The position numbers and the translations under genes are program-made. Below the pieces are notes generated by a model. That model searched no databases. It saw only the letters and a program-made list of their open reading frames with translations, and had not been told where the DNA came from. From positions 1 to 64,000 of the forward strand of contig NZ_VJNO01000005.1 of NCBI RefSeq assembly GCF_007096885.1: DNA of 64,000 nucleotides, in the 5' to 3' direction. Shown here in pieces: positions 51,386 to 60,734 of this stretch. The first letter of the stretch is position 1. Each line of letters opens with the position of its first letter. The DNA comes from Streptomyces sp. 130. GTDB taxonomy: Bacteria; Actinomycetota; Actinomycetes; Streptomycetales; Streptomycetaceae.

Positions 51386-52912
51386 ATGTCCGGAACAGAC
51401 AGCACGCTCGCGCCACGGCAGACGGCCACGGGCGAGCAGCCGCCCAGCGGCCGGAGTGTCCGGATCGGCGTGGCGCTCTGCGTCGTCACGATCCTGCTGG
51501 CGGTGCTGGACTCGAACATCGTGTCCTCGGCGACCGTCCCGATCGTCCGCGACCTGGATCCGGTCCACGGCGTCGACCGGATCCCGTGGCTGATCGCCGC
51601 CTACCAGCTCGCCGCCACCGCCGCGCTGCCCCTGTACGGCAAGCTCTGCGACTCCCTGGGCTCGAAGAAGGTGTTCATCGGGGCGCTGGCCACCTTCCTC
51701 ACCGGTTCCGGGCTGTGCGGAGCGGCCCAGTCCATGGGCGAGCTGATCGCCGCACGCGCCTTCCAGGGCATCGGCGGCGGCGGGCTGATGAGCGTCACCA
51801 TGGTCGTCCTTCGTCAGCTCGGCACGGCGGGCCCGGAGGAGGGCGAGGGCACGAAGGCCAGGGGCGGCGACACGAAGGGCAGCATCGGCGGGATCATCGC
51901 CGGTGCGGGCATGGCGCTCGGCCCCTGGGTGGGCGGCGCCCTGGCCGACCACGCCGGCTGGCGCTGGATCTTCTACGTCAACCTGCCCGTCGGCATCGCC
52001 GTCCTGATCGCCGCGGCCGTCGTGGTGAAGCTCCCCGTCCACGCGGCGCGCCATCGCATCGACTTCCTCGGCGCCGGTCTCGCCGCCGCCTTCTCCACCG
52101 CACTGCTCCTGGTCACCGAGTGGGGCGGCGAGGACTACGCGTGGACCTCGCCGGTCGTCGTCGGCCTCACCGTCGCCGCCGTCGTCGCGCTGGGCCTGTT
52201 CCTGTGGCGCCAGGCCACGGCCGCCGAACCGATTCTGCCGCTCTCGCTCTTCCGCCTGCGGTCCATGCGGTACGGCTTCGCTGTCCAGGGGCTCGTCGGC
52301 GCCGCGATGATGGGGTCGATCGTCTACGTGATGATCTACCTCCAGGTGGTCCGAGGGGTCGCCGCGAGCTCGGCCGGTCTCTTCCTGGTCCCGATGGCGA
52401 TCGGCATGACCGTCGTCGGGCTCGTCTCGGGCCGTCTGGCCGCGGCCGGCTGGTCGCAGAAGACCTTCGTCGTCAGCGGCACGGTCTTCGCGTCGGCCGC
52501 CCTCGCACTGCTGACCACGCTCGACACGGACACCGGCCTGTGGACCGTGCGCGGCGCGATGCTGCTCATGGGAATCGGCTTCGGCCAGCTCATCGGCCAG
52601 CTGATCCAGCTGGTCCAGGACACCGCCCCGCCGGGCCGGCTGGGCGTCGCCACCACCGGTATCCGCTTCTTCCAGACCCTCGGCACCGCCCTGGGCGCCT
52701 CCCTCTTCGGAGCCGTACTGAGCAGGGTCTACGCCGCCGAGGGCCCCGGCGGAACGACCAGCGACATCGGCCGGCTCACCGGCACCGCCCGCCGCCAGGC
52801 CCTGGACGCCTTCGTCTCCTCGACGGACGTGGTCTTCGCGTGCGCCACCGGTGCGATGGTGCTCGCCCTGCTCCTGGCGACCCGGCTGCCCGGCACTCGG
52901 ACGAGCGGCTGA
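51386..52912 (+). CDS. MFS drug:H+ antiporter, DHA2 (14-TM) type
   Basis: The 508-aa protein has about 14 TM segments, the TM1 motif LAVLDSNIVSSATVPIVRDL with the conserved Asp, and GKLCDSLGSKKVF after TM2. It probably exports an antibiotic or toxic amphiphile. The cytoplasmic loop near residue 150 contains an extra acidic and Gly-rich insertion. AGGAGGG precedes ATG 51386. Regulation by the divergent TetR is inferred. Confidence 0.92.
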   Translation: MSGTDSTLAPRQTATGEQPPSGRSVRIGVALCVVTILLAVLDSNIVSSATVPIVRDLDPVHGVDRIPWLIAAYQLAATAALPLYGKLCDSLGSKKVFIGALATFLTGSGLCGAAQSMGELIAARAFQGIGGGGLMSVTMVVLRQLGTAGPEEGEGTKARGGDTKGSIGGIIAGAGMALGPWVGGALADHAGWRWIFYVNLPVGIAVLIAAAVVVKLPVHAARHRIDFLGAGLAAAFSTALLLVTEWGGEDYAWTSPVVVGLTVAAVVALGLFLWRQATAAEPILPLSLFRLRSMRYGFAVQGLVGAAMMGSIVYVMIYLQVVRGVAASSAGLFLVPMAIGMTVVGLVSGRLAAAGWSQKTFVVSGTVFASAALALLTTLDTDTGLWTVRGAMLLMGIGFGQLIGQLIQLVQDTAPPGRLGVATTGIRFFQTLGTALGASLFGAVLSRVYAAEGPGGTTSDIGRLTGTARRQALDAFVSSTDVVFACATGAMVLALLLATRLPGTRTSG

Positions 52913-52967
52913 CTCCTTCCCGTACGAGCGGGCGAACCCTCCGCGCTTCCCCGTACGCATGACGCGA

Positions 52968-53001
52968 AAACCCCCGACCGGGCGGAACCGGTCGGGGGTT
53001 T
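52968..53001 (-). terminator. Bidirectional terminator between the MFS gene and purL
   Basis: A perfect 13-bp stem AAACCCCCGACCG with its complement and an 8-nt loop. On the minus strand it is followed by TTCGCG after the T residues of the stem, so it serves purL best. Confidence 0.85.
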
Positions 53002-53021
53002 CGGTGTGTGCTGTCCGGGAA

Positions 53022-55271
53022 CTACGCGAGCAGCGCCGGGATCGTCTCCTCGTGCGCGGTGCGCAGCTCGCTCAGCGGGATGCTGAACTCGCCCTGGACC
53101 TCGACCGCGTCGCCGTCCACGACACCGATGCGGGTCACGGGCAGGCCGCGTGCCCCGCACATGTCGTTGAACCGCAGCTCCTCGCTGCGCGGCACCGAGA
53201 CGACCGCGCGGCCCGCGGACTCGGAGAACAGCAGCGTGAAGGCGTCGAGGCCGTCCGGCACGACCAGCCGGGCGCCCTTCCCGCCGCGCAGGCAGGACTC
53301 GGTGACCGCCTGGATCAGGCCGCCGTCCGACAGGTCGTGCGCCGCGTCGATCATGCCGTCGCGGGAGGCCGAGATCAGGATCTCGGCGAGCAGCTTCTCG
53401 CGGCCCAGGTCCACCTTGGGCGGCATGCCGCCGAGGTGGTTGTGGACGACCTCGGACCAGGCCGAGCCGCCGAACTCCTCGCGCGTGTCACCCAGCAGGT
53501 AGAGGAGCTGGCCCTCTTCCCCGAAGGCGACCGGCGTACGCCGCGTGACGTCGTCGATCACACCGAGCACGGCCACGACCGGCGTCGGGTGGATCGCCGT
53601 CTCACCGGTCTGGTTGTAGAGCGAGACGTTGCCGCCGGTGACCGGGGTGCCCAGCTCCAGGCAGCCGTCCGCGAGACCGCGGGTGGCCTCGGCGAACTGC
53701 CACATGACGTCCGGGTCCTCGGGCGAACCGAAGTTCAGGCAGTCCGAGACCGCGAGCGGCTTGGCACCGGTCGCGGCGACGTTCCGGTACGACTCCGCCA
53801 GCGCGAGCTGCGCACCGGTGTACGGGTCGAGCTTCGCGTAGCGGCCGTTGCCGTCGGTCGCCATGGCCACGCCGAGGTTGGACTCCTCGTCGATGCGGAC
53901 CATGCCGGCGTCCTCGGGCATCGCGAGCACGGTGTTGCCCTGCACGAACCGGTCGTACTGGTCCGTGATCCAGGACTTCGACGCCTGGTTCGGCGAGGCG
54001 ACCAGCTTGAGGACCTGCTCGCGCAGCTCCGCGCCGTTCGCCGGGCGGGCCAGCTTGCCGGCGTCGTCGGCCTGGAGCGCGTCCTGCCAGGACGGGCGCG
54101 CGAAGGGGCGGTGGTAGGTCGGGCCCTCGTGGGCGACGGACCGCGGCGGCACGTCCACGATCTGCTCGCCGTGCCAGAAGATCTCCAGCTGGGTGCCCTC
54201 GGTCACCTCACCGATGACGGTGGCGATGACGTCCCACTTCTCGCAGATCTCCAGGAAGCGGTCGACGTGCTGCGGCTCGACGATGGCGCACATGCGCTCC
54301 TGGGACTCGCTCATGAGGATTTCCTCGGGCGAGAGGGAGGAGTCGCGCAGCGGCACGGTGTCCAGCTCGACGCGCATGCCGCCGGAGCCCGCGGAGGCCA
54401 GCTCGGACGTGGCGCAGGAGAGCCCGGCGCCGCCGAGGTCCTGGATGCCCGCGACGAGCTTCTCCTTGAAGATCTCCAGGGTGCACTCGATGAGGAGCTT
54501 CTCCTGGAACGGGTCGCCGACCTGGACGGCGGGGCGCTTGGCCGGTCCGGTCGACTCGAAGGTCTCCGAGGCCAGCACGGAGACGCCGCCGATGCCGTCG
54601 CCGCCGGTGCGGGCGCCGTACAGGATGACCTTGTTGCCCGGCCCGGAGGCCTTCGCGAGGTGGATGTCCTCGTGCTTCATCACACCGATGCAGCCGGCGT
54701 TGACGAGCGGGTTTCCCTGATAGCAGGCGTCGAAAACGACCTCGCCGCCGATGTTCGGCAGACCGAGGCAGTTGCCGTACCCGCCGATGCCCGCGACGAC
54801 ACCCGGCAGGACCCGCTTGGTGTCCGGGTGGTCGGCCGCCCCGAAGCGCAGCGGGTCCACCACGGCGACCGGACGGGCGCCCATGGCGAGGATGTCGCGG
54901 ACGATGCCGCCGACGCCGGTCGCCGCGCCCTGGTAGGGCTCGATGTACGAGGGGTGGTTGTGCGACTCGACCTTGAAGGTGACCGCGTACCCCTGTCCGA
55001 CGTCGACCACACCGGCGTTCTCACCGATGCCGACGAGCATGGCGTCGTTGGCGGGGGCCTTCTCGCCGAACTGCTTGAGGTGGACCTTGCTGCTCTTGTA
55101 CGAGCAGTGCTCGGACCACATCACGGAGTACATGGCGAGCTCGGCGCCGGTGGGACGGCGGCCCAGGATCTCGCGGATACGGGCGTACTCGTCCTCCTTG
55201 AGGCCGAGTTCCTTCCAGGGCTGCGCGGTGTCCGGGGTTTCGGCCGCGTGCTTGACCGTGTCCAGGCTCAT
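53022..55271 (-). CDS. purL: Phosphoribosylformylglycinamidine synthase, PurL subunit (small type)
   Basis: The 749-aa subunit binds FGAR and ATP and makes FGAM with ammonia delivered from PurQ through a PurS-bridged complex. Visible motifs include [40 protein letters not shown] and [18 protein letters not shown] 55271 overlaps the purQ stop as ATGA, indicating translational coupling. It is the last gene of purS-purQ-purL. Confidence 0.97.
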   Translation of the reverse strand: MSLDTVKHAAETPDTAQPWKELGLKEDEYARIREILGRRPTGAELAMYSVMWSEHCSYKSSKVHLKQFGEKAPANDAMLVGIGENAGVVDVGQGYAVTFKVESHNHPSYIEPYQGAATGVGGIVRDILAMGARPVAVVDPLRFGAADHPDTKRVLPGVVAGIGGYGNCLGLPNIGGEVVFDACYQGNPLVNAGCIGVMKHEDIHLAKASGPGNKVILYGARTGGDGIGGVSVLASETFESTGPAKRPAVQVGDPFQEKLLIECTLEIFKEKLVAGIQDLGGAGLSCATSELASAGSGGMRVELDTVPLRDSSLSPEEILMSESQERMCAIVEPQHVDRFLEICEKWDVIATVIGEVTEGTQLEIFWHGEQIVDVPPRSVAHEGPTYHRPFARPSWQDALQADDAGKLARPANGAELREQVLKLVASPNQASKSWITDQYDRFVQGNTVLAMPEDAGMVRIDEESNLGVAMATDGNGRYAKLDPYTGAQLALAESYRNVAATGAKPLAVSDCLNFGSPEDPDVMWQFAEATRGLADGCLELGTPVTGGNVSLYNQTGETAIHPTPVVAVLGVIDDVTRRTPVAFGEEGQLLYLLGDTREEFGGSAWSEVVHNHLGGMPPKVDLGREKLLAEILISASRDGMIDAAHDLSDGGLIQAVTESCLRGGKGARLVVPDGLDAFTLLFSESAGRAVVSVPRSEELRFNDMCGARGLPVTRIGVVDGDAVEVQGEFSIPLSELRTAHEETIPALLA

Positions 55272-55948
55272 GCGTTGACCAGCTTCTTGATGATCGAGGT
55301 GAAGAAACCGAGACCGTCGGTACGACCGGTGCCGATCAGCGGCTCCACGGCGTGCTCCGGGTGCGGCATCAGGCCGACGACGTTGCCCGCGGCGTTGGTG
55401 ATGCCGGCGATGTCGCGCAGCGAGCCGTTCGGGTTGCGGCCCACGTAACGGAAGGCGACGCGCCCCTCGGCCTCCAGCGCGTCGAGCGTGTGCTCGTCGG
55501 CGGTGTATCGGCCGTCCATGTTCTTGAGCGGTACGGAGATCTCCTGGCCCGCGGAGTAGTCCGAGGTCCAGGCGGTCTCCGCGTTCTCGACGCGCAGCGT
55601 CTGGTCGCGGCAGATGAAGTGCAGGTGGTTGTTGCGCAGCATCGCGCCGGGCAGCAGGTGCGCCTCGGTGAGGATCTGGAAGCCGTTGCAGATGCCGAGG
55701 ACCGGCATGCCCGCCTTCGCCTGCTCGATCACCGTCTCCATGACCGGCGAGAACCGGGAGATGGCTCCGGCGCGCAGATAGTCGCCGTACGAGAAACCGC
55801 CCGCCAGGATCACCGCATCGACCTGGTGCAGGTCCTTGTCGCGGTGCCACAGCGATACGGGTTCGGCGCCCGCGACACGAACGGCCCGCAGGGCGTCCTG
55901 GTCATCGAGCGTGCCCGGAAAGGTGACGACTCCGATACGAGCAGTCAC
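55268..55948 (-). CDS. purQ: Phosphoribosylformylglycinamidine synthase, PurQ glutaminase
   Basis: The 226-aa class I glutamine amidotransferase has the nucleophile in [20 protein letters not shown] and the His/Glu partners near [11 protein letters not shown]. It begins [23 protein letters not shown] 55948 overlaps the purS stop (GTGA), and its own stop overlaps the purL start. Confidence 0.97.
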   Translation of the reverse strand: MTARIGVVTFPGTLDDQDALRAVRVAGAEPVSLWHRDKDLHQVDAVILAGGFSYGDYLRAGAISRFSPVMETVIEQAKAGMPVLGICNGFQILTEAHLLPGAMLRNNHLHFICRDQTLRVENAETAWTSDYSAGQEISVPLKNMDGRYTADEHTLDALEAEGRVAFRYVGRNPNGSLRDIAGITNAAGNVVGLMPHPEHAVEPLIGTGRTDGLGFFTSIIKKLVNA

Positions 55949-56205
55949 TTCGACTCCTCGGCCTTCTCCACCTTCACGGTGAAGTCCTCGATCACGGTGT
56001 TGGCGAGGAACGTCTCAGCCATCTCGTGAATACGGGCGAGGGCGGCGTCATCGACCGGCCCCTCGACCTGCAGCTCGAAACGCTTTCCCTGACGTACGTC
56101 CGCGATTCCCTCGAAGCCGAGACGGGGCAGTGCGCGCTGCACCGCCTGTCCCTGCGGGTCGAGGATCTCGGGCTTGAGCATGACGTCGACTACGACGCGT
56201 GCCAC
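55945..56205 (-). CDS. purS: Phosphoribosylformylglycinamidine synthase, PurS subunit
   Basis: The 86-aa protein bridges PurL and PurQ. It shows the family pattern [20 protein letters not shown], then [22 protein letters not shown] 56205 has GGGAG five bases ahead. First gene of the purSQL operon. Confidence 0.95.
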   Translation of the reverse strand: MARVVVDVMLKPEILDPQGQAVQRALPRLGFEGIADVRQGKRFELQVEGPVDDAALARIHEMAETFLANTVIEDFTVKVEKAEESK

Positions 56206-56591
56206 TGGCACTCCCGGTGTGGTGGTGTGGTGCGGCTGTTTCTCCGGAGGGGGTACCCCGGACCCCCGCGGGTCCACTCAGCCTACCTGCCCGGAAATTC
56301 TACGCGGGTAGATATGAAACGGGATAGATCACGCCCGGATATCGACCGATCACCGGACGGCGGAAAAGCCGCGAAACAAATGCTCACACGCGGCACACAT
56401 AGCGGGCGGACACGCGCAAGTAATTGGGCGGGCTTCACAATGCGGCACCACTCGCTGTACAAATGATTACCGGGGAATGCAGCATTGCCCCGGAGCACCG
56501 ACATCAGTCGGCCCGCATCCGCGCTCACAGCCGTAAGGCCGGCATCCGCGCACGTCAGACGCGCCGATGCCGTAGGAAAGGACCGATATCC
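56206..56591. other. Divergent control region of purS and lsrL
   Basis: This 386-bp region holds both promoters. On minus, TAGAAT (56297-56302) is the best -10 for purSQL. On plus, an lsrL promoter lies at 56434-56463, followed by a hairpin (CCGGGGAATG / CATTGCCCCGG, about 56472-56495) in the lsrL leader. The central part is relatively AT-rich. I see no gene. Confidence 0.6.
56434..56463 (+). promoter_or_regulatory. Promoter of lsrL
   Basis: TTCACA (56434-56439), an 18-bp spacer, then TACAAA (56458-56463). The leader to GTG 56592 would be about 120 nt and contains a hairpin. Confidence 0.6.
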
Positions 56592-56927
56592 GTGGCGCAG
56601 CGCGTAGTGGTCACACTCTCCGACGACATCGACGGGGGAACGGCGGCGGAAACGGTCAGTTTCGCCCTGGACGGGAAGTCGTACGAGATCGACCTCAATC
56701 CGTCCAACGCAAAGAAACTCCGGAACGCCCTGGCCCCGTACATGGCGGCCGGCCGCAAGCGGACAAATGCCGGCAAGCACGACAAGGCTCCCGTTCCGTA
56801 CCGGCACACCTCGCTCGCGCCCGACCCGGCGACGGTGCGCGCCTGGGCGCGCTCGCGCCGGATGGACGTGCCCGCCCGGGGCCGCATCCCGAAGAGCGTG
56901 TACGAGGCGTTCCAGGAAGCGAGTTGA
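56592..56927 (+). CDS. lsrL: Lsr2-like nucleoid-associated protein (LsrL)
   Basis: The 111-aa protein has an N-terminal oligomerisation domain (AQRVVVTLSDDIDGGTAAET and SFALDGKSYEIDLNPSNAKK). A basic linker follows, then a C-terminal DNA-binding domain (ATVRAWARSRRMDVPARGRI) with the ARGRI core that inserts into AT-rich minor grooves. Streptomyces carry Lsr2 and a paralogue, LsrL; the position beside purS matches my memory of LsrL (SCO4076). It represses AT-rich or foreign DNA by coating it. GTG 56592 follows AGGAAAGGA. Confidence 0.92.
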   Translation: MAQRVVVTLSDDIDGGTAAETVSFALDGKSYEIDLNPSNAKKLRNALAPYMAAGRKRTNAGKHDKAPVPYRHTSLAPDPATVRAWARSRRMDVPARGRIPKSVYEAFQEAS

Positions 56928-56960
56928 CCCAGCGAAAGGTCCGGCGGGGCGCCGGCGGAG

Positions 56961-57001
56961 GACCTGCGGGGGAGCCGACTTGCGCGACACCCCCGCAGGT
57001 C
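56961..57001 (+). terminator. Terminator after lsrL, overlapping a tRNA promoter
   Basis: A perfect 12-bp stem GACCTGCGGGGG with its complement encloses a 17-nt loop. The -35 box of the following tRNA-Gly promoter lies in this loop. Confidence 0.75.
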
Positions 57002-57010
57002 GGCTAGAGT
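56980..57010 (+). promoter_or_regulatory. Promoter of the aberrant tRNA-Gly(UCC)
   Basis: TTGCGC (56980-56985), a 19-bp spacer, then TAGAGT (57005-57010), the same -10 hexamer as in the rRNA promoters at the left of the window. It supports active transcription of the unusual tRNA 50 bp downstream. Confidence 0.6.
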
Positions 57011-57060
57011 CTGGAGCACGCCGAGGGGCGAGGCCGAAAAGGCCGAACCCCGCGCAGCGT

Positions 57061-57132
57061 GCGGGTGTAGTTCAGTAGCAGAACATCCCCCTTCCAGGGG
57101 GAAGGCGCAGTGTGCAATTCCTGTCACCCGCT
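57061..57132 (+). tRNA. tRNA-Gly (UCC) with aberrant D-loop and T-arm
   Basis: The 72-nt sequence has a perfect acceptor stem (GCGGGTG with CACCCGC), D-stem (GTTC/GAAC) and anticodon stem, and loop CTTCCAG giving UCC. The invariant G18-G19 is replaced by A-G in the D-loop (AGTAGCA). The T-loop reads TGCAATT instead of TTCxAxx. The T-stem (CAGTG versus CCTGT) has only one Watson-Crick pair and one wobble. Stem integrity elsewhere argues against simple decay. It may be a pseudogene or a tRNA that avoids EF-Tu and donates glycine to peptidoglycan. Confidence 0.8.
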
Positions 57133-57211
57133 CTGCACGACCTGCAGGACCACTCCGGTGGATCAGGTAGAGTAGTGCTCGCTCCACCGGTGAAAGCCGA
57201 GTGGCTGCAAT

Positions 57212-57284
57212 GCGGACGTAGCTCAGTTGGTAGAGCGCAACCTTGCCAAGGTTGAGGTCGCCAGTTCGAACCTGGTCGTCCGCT
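57212..57284 (+). tRNA. tRNA-Gly (GCC), copy 1
   Basis: A canonical 73-nt cloverleaf with acceptor GCGGACG and CGTCCGC, discriminator T. Anticodon loop TTGCCAA gives GCC, and the T-loop TTCGAAC is normal. A TAGAGT box at 57168-57173 may be its own promoter. Identical to copy 2 at 61371. Confidence 0.95.
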
Positions 57285-57290
57285 CAGAAT

Positions 57291-57326
57291 ACGAAGGCCC
57301 CGGTCGATTTCGACCGGGGCCTTCGT
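57291..57326 (+). terminator. Terminator of the tRNA-Gly pair
   Basis: A 17-bp perfect stem (ACGAAGGCCCCGGTCGA and complement) with a minimal TT loop starts 7 bp after the tRNA. Confidence 0.85.
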
Positions 57327-57444
57327 CGTATCTCGGGTCCTCATGTGTCTTCCCCGCTCCCGCAGGAGCACTCATGACGTTTGTCATGGGTGGTGGTGAC
57401 AGTCCGCACTGCCCCGGGCCCGCCGCGGACGGAAACCTGGAGAC

Positions 57445-58389
57445 ATGACCAGCGACGACATGTCCCGTGAGTACGTGATCCAGGCGGAGGACGTCCGGCG
57501 CAGCTACGCCGGCGGCTTCGAAGCCGTGTCCGGCGTCTCCTTCTCCGTGGCACGCGGCGAGCTCTTCGCCCTCCTCGGCACGAACGGCGCCGGCAAGACC
57601 TCCACCGTCGAGCTCCTGGAAGGCCTGGCCCGGCCCGACAGCGGCTCGGTCCGCGTGCTGGGCCACGATCCCTATGGCGAGCGCTCTCAGGTGCGCCCCC
57701 GGATAGGCGTGATGCTCCAGGAGGGCGGCTTCCCGTCCGAGTTGTCGGTCACCGAGACGGTACGGATGTGGGCGGGGTGCACCAGCGGCGCCCGGCCCAC
57801 CGGCGAGGCGCTGGAGCTGGTCGGGCTCGGCCACCGTGCCCGGGTCCGGGTCAAGCAGCTCTCGGGCGGTGAGCGGCGGCGGCTCGACCTGGCGCTGGCC
57901 GTGCTCGGCCGGCCCGAGGTGCTCTTCCTCGACGAGCCGACCACCGGTCTCGACGCGGAGGGCCGCCGCGACACCTGGGCGCTGGTGCGCCGGCTCCAGG
58001 AAGACGGCATCACCGTCCTGCTCACCACGCACTACCTGGAGGAGGCCGAAGCCCTGGCGGACCGGCTGGCGATCATGCACCGCGGCCGGATCGTGACCGC
58101 GGGCACCACGGCCGAGGTGACGGCCGCCCGCCCCGCCCGCATCCGCTTCGAGCTGCCCGAGGGTGTTGTGCCGGCCCGGCTGCCCTTGGAGCTCCACGCC
58201 ACCGCCGAGGGCGCCCGGGTCGAGATACGCACGCACCGCCTCCAGGACGTACTGACCGAACTGCTCCGCTGGGCCGCCGAGTCGAACGTCCGGCTGCACG
58301 GGCTCGACGCCCGCTCCGCCTCGCTCGAAGAGGCGTTCCTCGACATCGCGAAGTCCGCCGCCGAAACCGAAGAGGTGCCCGTCCCATGA
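57445..58389 (+). CDS. ABC transporter ATP-binding protein (exporter type)
   Basis: The 314-aa protein has Walker A LGTNGAGKTST (about 46), signature KQLSGGERRRLDLALAV, Walker B VLFLDEPTTGLD and switch His in LLTTHYLEEAEALAD. The C-terminal domain of about 80 residues is of the DrrA/NodI type. It energises the permease encoded next, whose ATG overlaps its stop. GGAG lies ahead of ATG 57445. Likely substrates are lipids, peptides or antibiotics, undetermined. Confidence 0.93.
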   Translation: MTSDDMSREYVIQAEDVRRSYAGGFEAVSGVSFSVARGELFALLGTNGAGKTSTVELLEGLARPDSGSVRVLGHDPYGERSQVRPRIGVMLQEGGFPSELSVTETVRMWAGCTSGARPTGEALELVGLGHRARVRVKQLSGGERRRLDLALAVLGRPEVLFLDEPTTGLDAEGRRDTWALVRRLQEDGITVLLTTHYLEEAEALADRLAIMHRGRIVTAGTTAEVTAARPARIRFELPEGVVPARLPLELHATAEGARVEIRTHRLQDVLTELLRWAAESNVRLHGLDARSASLEEAFLDIAKSAAETEEVPVP

Positions 58390-59186
58390 CCACCGCGACC
58401 ACCCCCACCGCCGGCCCCGCGCGCACCACGCCCGTGAGCCGGCTGGCGGCCCTCGGCCGCGCCGAGCTGTCGCTGCTCGCGCGGAACAGGACGGCCGTCT
58501 TCGTCGCGCTCCTGATGCCGGCGGCCATGATCATGGCGATGAAGTCGGCGTTCGAGAAGGTCGACCTCGACGGGACCGGGCTCACCGTCGCCGAAGCGGC
58601 GCTCATGGGCGGCGTCGGGACGGTGCTCATCCAGGCCGTCTACATGAACCTGGCCGCCGCCTACGTCGCCCGGCGCGAGGAGCTGGTCCTGAAGCGGCTG
58701 CGCACCGGCGAGGTCACCGACGGCGAGATCCTGGCCGGGACCGCCCTCCCGGCCGGCGCCCTCGCCCTGGCGCAGAGCGCGGTGATCGTCGTCGCCGGTA
58801 CGGCCTTCTTCGGCCTCGGCGCCCCGGAGCGCCCGGAACTGCTCGTGGCGGGTCTGCTGTTGGGTGTGGTGCTGCTGACCGTCCTGGCCGCGGTCACCTC
58901 CGTGGTCACCCGCACCGTGCAGACCGCCCAGCTGACGACACTGCCGCTGTTCCTCGTCTCGATGATGGGCTCGGGCCTCTTCATCCCGCTGGACATATTC
59001 CCCGACCGGCTCGCGGCGGTCTGCGAATACCTGCCGCTGACCGGTGTGATGACCCTGGTCCGGGCCGGCTGGTTCGGTGGCCCCGAGGGCACCGACCTGC
59101 TCGGCGCCGCGTTGACCGGGCTGGTCTGGACGGCGCTGGCCGTGTTTGCTGTGCAGCGGTGGTTCCGCTGGGATCCGCGACGCTGA
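58386..59186 (+). CDS. ABC-2 type transporter permease
   Basis: The 266-aa protein has six hydrophobic segments and the ABC-2 pattern RREELVLKRLRTGEVTDGEI in the first cytoplasmic loop. It follows the ATPase with a 4-bp ATGA overlap, so the two are translationally coupled as an exporter. The histidine kinase follows 18 bp downstream. Confidence 0.93.
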   Translation: MTTATTPTAGPARTTPVSRLAALGRAELSLLARNRTAVFVALLMPAAMIMAMKSAFEKVDLDGTGLTVAEAALMGGVGTVLIQAVYMNLAAAYVARREELVLKRLRTGEVTDGEILAGTALPAGALALAQSAVIVVAGTAFFGLGAPERPELLVAGLLLGVVLLTVLAAVTSVVTRTVQTAQLTTLPLFLVSMMGSGLFIPLDIFPDRLAAVCEYLPLTGVMTLVRAGWFGGPEGTDLLGAALTGLVWTALAVFAVQRWFRWDPRR

Positions 59187-59204
59187 CATGGAGGTTGGGC
59201 CGCG

Positions 59205-60734
59205 ATGCGCGTACGGGGATGGCGCCGCAGCTGGCAGGAGCGCAGCAAGATGGAGCGGATAGATCTGTATTCGCGGTTCACCATCTCCTGCATCCCCTGG
59301 TTCTTCGCCCTGGCCTGGCAGGGGGCGCCCTTTCACCAGGACATCCGCCATGAGCCGCTTCCGCTGGCCCTCGGCCTGGCGCTGCTCCTGGTGAGCCTCG
59401 CGCAGTGCCTGCTGAGCAACCGCAACCTCACCGCGTCGTACGAGCACTACCTGGGCGTCTCCGTCTTCCCGGGGCGGCGCCTGCTGGCCCCCGTGGTGCT
59501 TCTGGTCGTGGCCGTCGGGCTCCTGGCGGCCCTGGCCGGGGTGGACGGTGTCCGGGGCTCGGGGCTGCTGCTCATGACGTTGAACGCGCCGATGGCCCTC
59601 GTGATCACCCGGGTGCTCCTGGTGCCGGTCCGCCGCTTCCTGACCGAGTCCCTCGGCCTCACCGTCCTGATCACCAGTGCCCTCGCGGTGGCCGGCGTCA
59701 AGGGCGGCACCCTGGCGGGAGTGGTGCCCTGCAGCCTCTTCGGCTGTGTGCTGGTCCTGATCTCGGTCCGGCCCAGCGCCTGGAGCATGAGCGTGATGTG
59801 GCAGGCCGAGCAGGCCCGGGGCATACAGGCCAGGCTCGCCGTGGCGGAGGAACGGCTGCGGTTCGGGCGGGACATGCACGACGTGCTGGGCCGCAACCTC
59901 GCGGTGATCGCGCTCAAGAGCGAGCTGGCGGTGGAGCTCGCCCAGCGCGGCAGGCCGGAGGCGGTGGACCAGATGGTCGAGGTGCAGCGGATAGCGCGCG
60001 CCTCGCAACAGGAAGTGCGCGATGTGGTGCGCGGCTACCGCGAAGCGAGTCTGAGCACGGAACTGGCGGGGGCCCAGGGGGTGCTGAGGGCCGCCGGTAT
60101 CGAGTGCACGGTGACCGGCGACGGCGGGGAGCACCTGCCCGCTCCCGTGCAGTCGGCGCTCGGCTGGGTCGTCCGGGAGGCGGCCACCAACGTGCTGCGC
60201 CACGGCGACCCGCGCCGCTGCGTGATCCGGGTGGGGGTCACCACCGACGCCGTGGTGCTCCAGGTGGAGAACGACGGCGCGCCGCCCACCGGGACGGCGC
60301 CCTCGCCCGCGTCCGACGGGCCGGGCTCCGGGCTGGCCGGCCTCCGGGAACGGCTCGCCGTGCTGGACGGCTCGCTGGGAGCGGGCCCGGTGAAGGGCGG
60401 CCTGTTCCGGCTGACGGCGACGATCCCGCTGGCGGCGATCCCGCCGGGGGCGGGGGCGGGGGCGGGGGACCGGGGGAAGCCCGGTGAGGCCGAGGAGGCC
60501 CGTACGTCCGAGGGGCCCCGAGCGTCCGAGGAGGCCCGTACGTCCGAGGGGCCCCGAGCGTCCGAGGGGCCCCGAGCGGCCGAGAAGCCCCGTGCGGCCG
60601 AGGAGCCCCATGCGGCCGAGGGGCACGGCCGCCGGATGCCCGGCGCCCGCCGTGCGCCCGGTGGCTTGCGTCCCGGGGCCATGGTGGCCCCGGGTGTGAT
60701 GGTGGGGCCGGGACCCGGCCCCGTGGAGGGATGA
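59205..60734 (+). CDS. Sensor histidine kinase (NarL/DesK class) with repeat tail
   Basis: The 509-aa protein has about six TM segments in residues 25-175. A HisKA_3 dimerisation domain follows with phospho-acceptor His about 225 in RFGRDMHDVLGRNLAVIALK. The ATPase domain carries VVREAATNVLRHG and GSGLAGLRERL. Residues after about 405 are a low-complexity tail built from 18-bp DNA repeats, absent from typical DesK-like kinases. It probably senses membrane state or a drug and acts with the regulator encoded next (ATGA overlap). Confidence 0.92.
   Translation: MRVRGWRRSWQERSKMERIDLYSRFTISCIPWFFALAWQGAPFHQDIRHEPLPLALGLALLLVSLAQCLLSNRNLTASYEHYLGVSVFPGRRLLAPVVLLVVAVGLLAALAGVDGVRGSGLLLMTLNAPMALVITRVLLVPVRRFLTESLGLTVLITSALAVAGVKGGTLAGVVPCSLFGCVLVLISVRPSAWSMSVMWQAEQARGIQARLAVAEERLRFGRDMHDVLGRNLAVIALKSELAVELAQRGRPEAVDQMVEVQRIARASQQEVRDVVRGYREASLSTELAGAQGVLRAAGIECTVTGDGGEHLPAPVQSALGWVVREAATNVLRHGDPRRCVIRVGVTTDAVVLQVENDGAPPTGTAPSPASDGPGSGLAGLRERLAVLDGSLGAGPVKGGLFRLTATIPLAAIPPGAGAGAGDRGKPGEAEEARTSEGPRASEEARTSEGPRASEGPRAAEKPRAAEEPHAAEGHGRRMPGARRAPGGLRPGAMVAPGVMVGPGPGPVEG
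60495..60620 (+). repeat. Seven 18-bp repeats in the kinase C-terminus
   Basis: In-frame units start at 60495, 60513, 60531, 60549, 60567, 60585 and 60603, alternating forms of GAGGCCCGTACGTCCGAG and GGGCCCCGAGCGTCCGAG. They encode six-residue units such as EARTSE and GPRASE. Copy number is likely to vary between strains. Confidence 0.9.

Noticed and set aside
56283..56990. Minus-strand frame of 235 codons opposite lsrL
   Set aside because: It is antisense to a clear Lsr2-family gene and crosses both promoters and the lsrL terminator.
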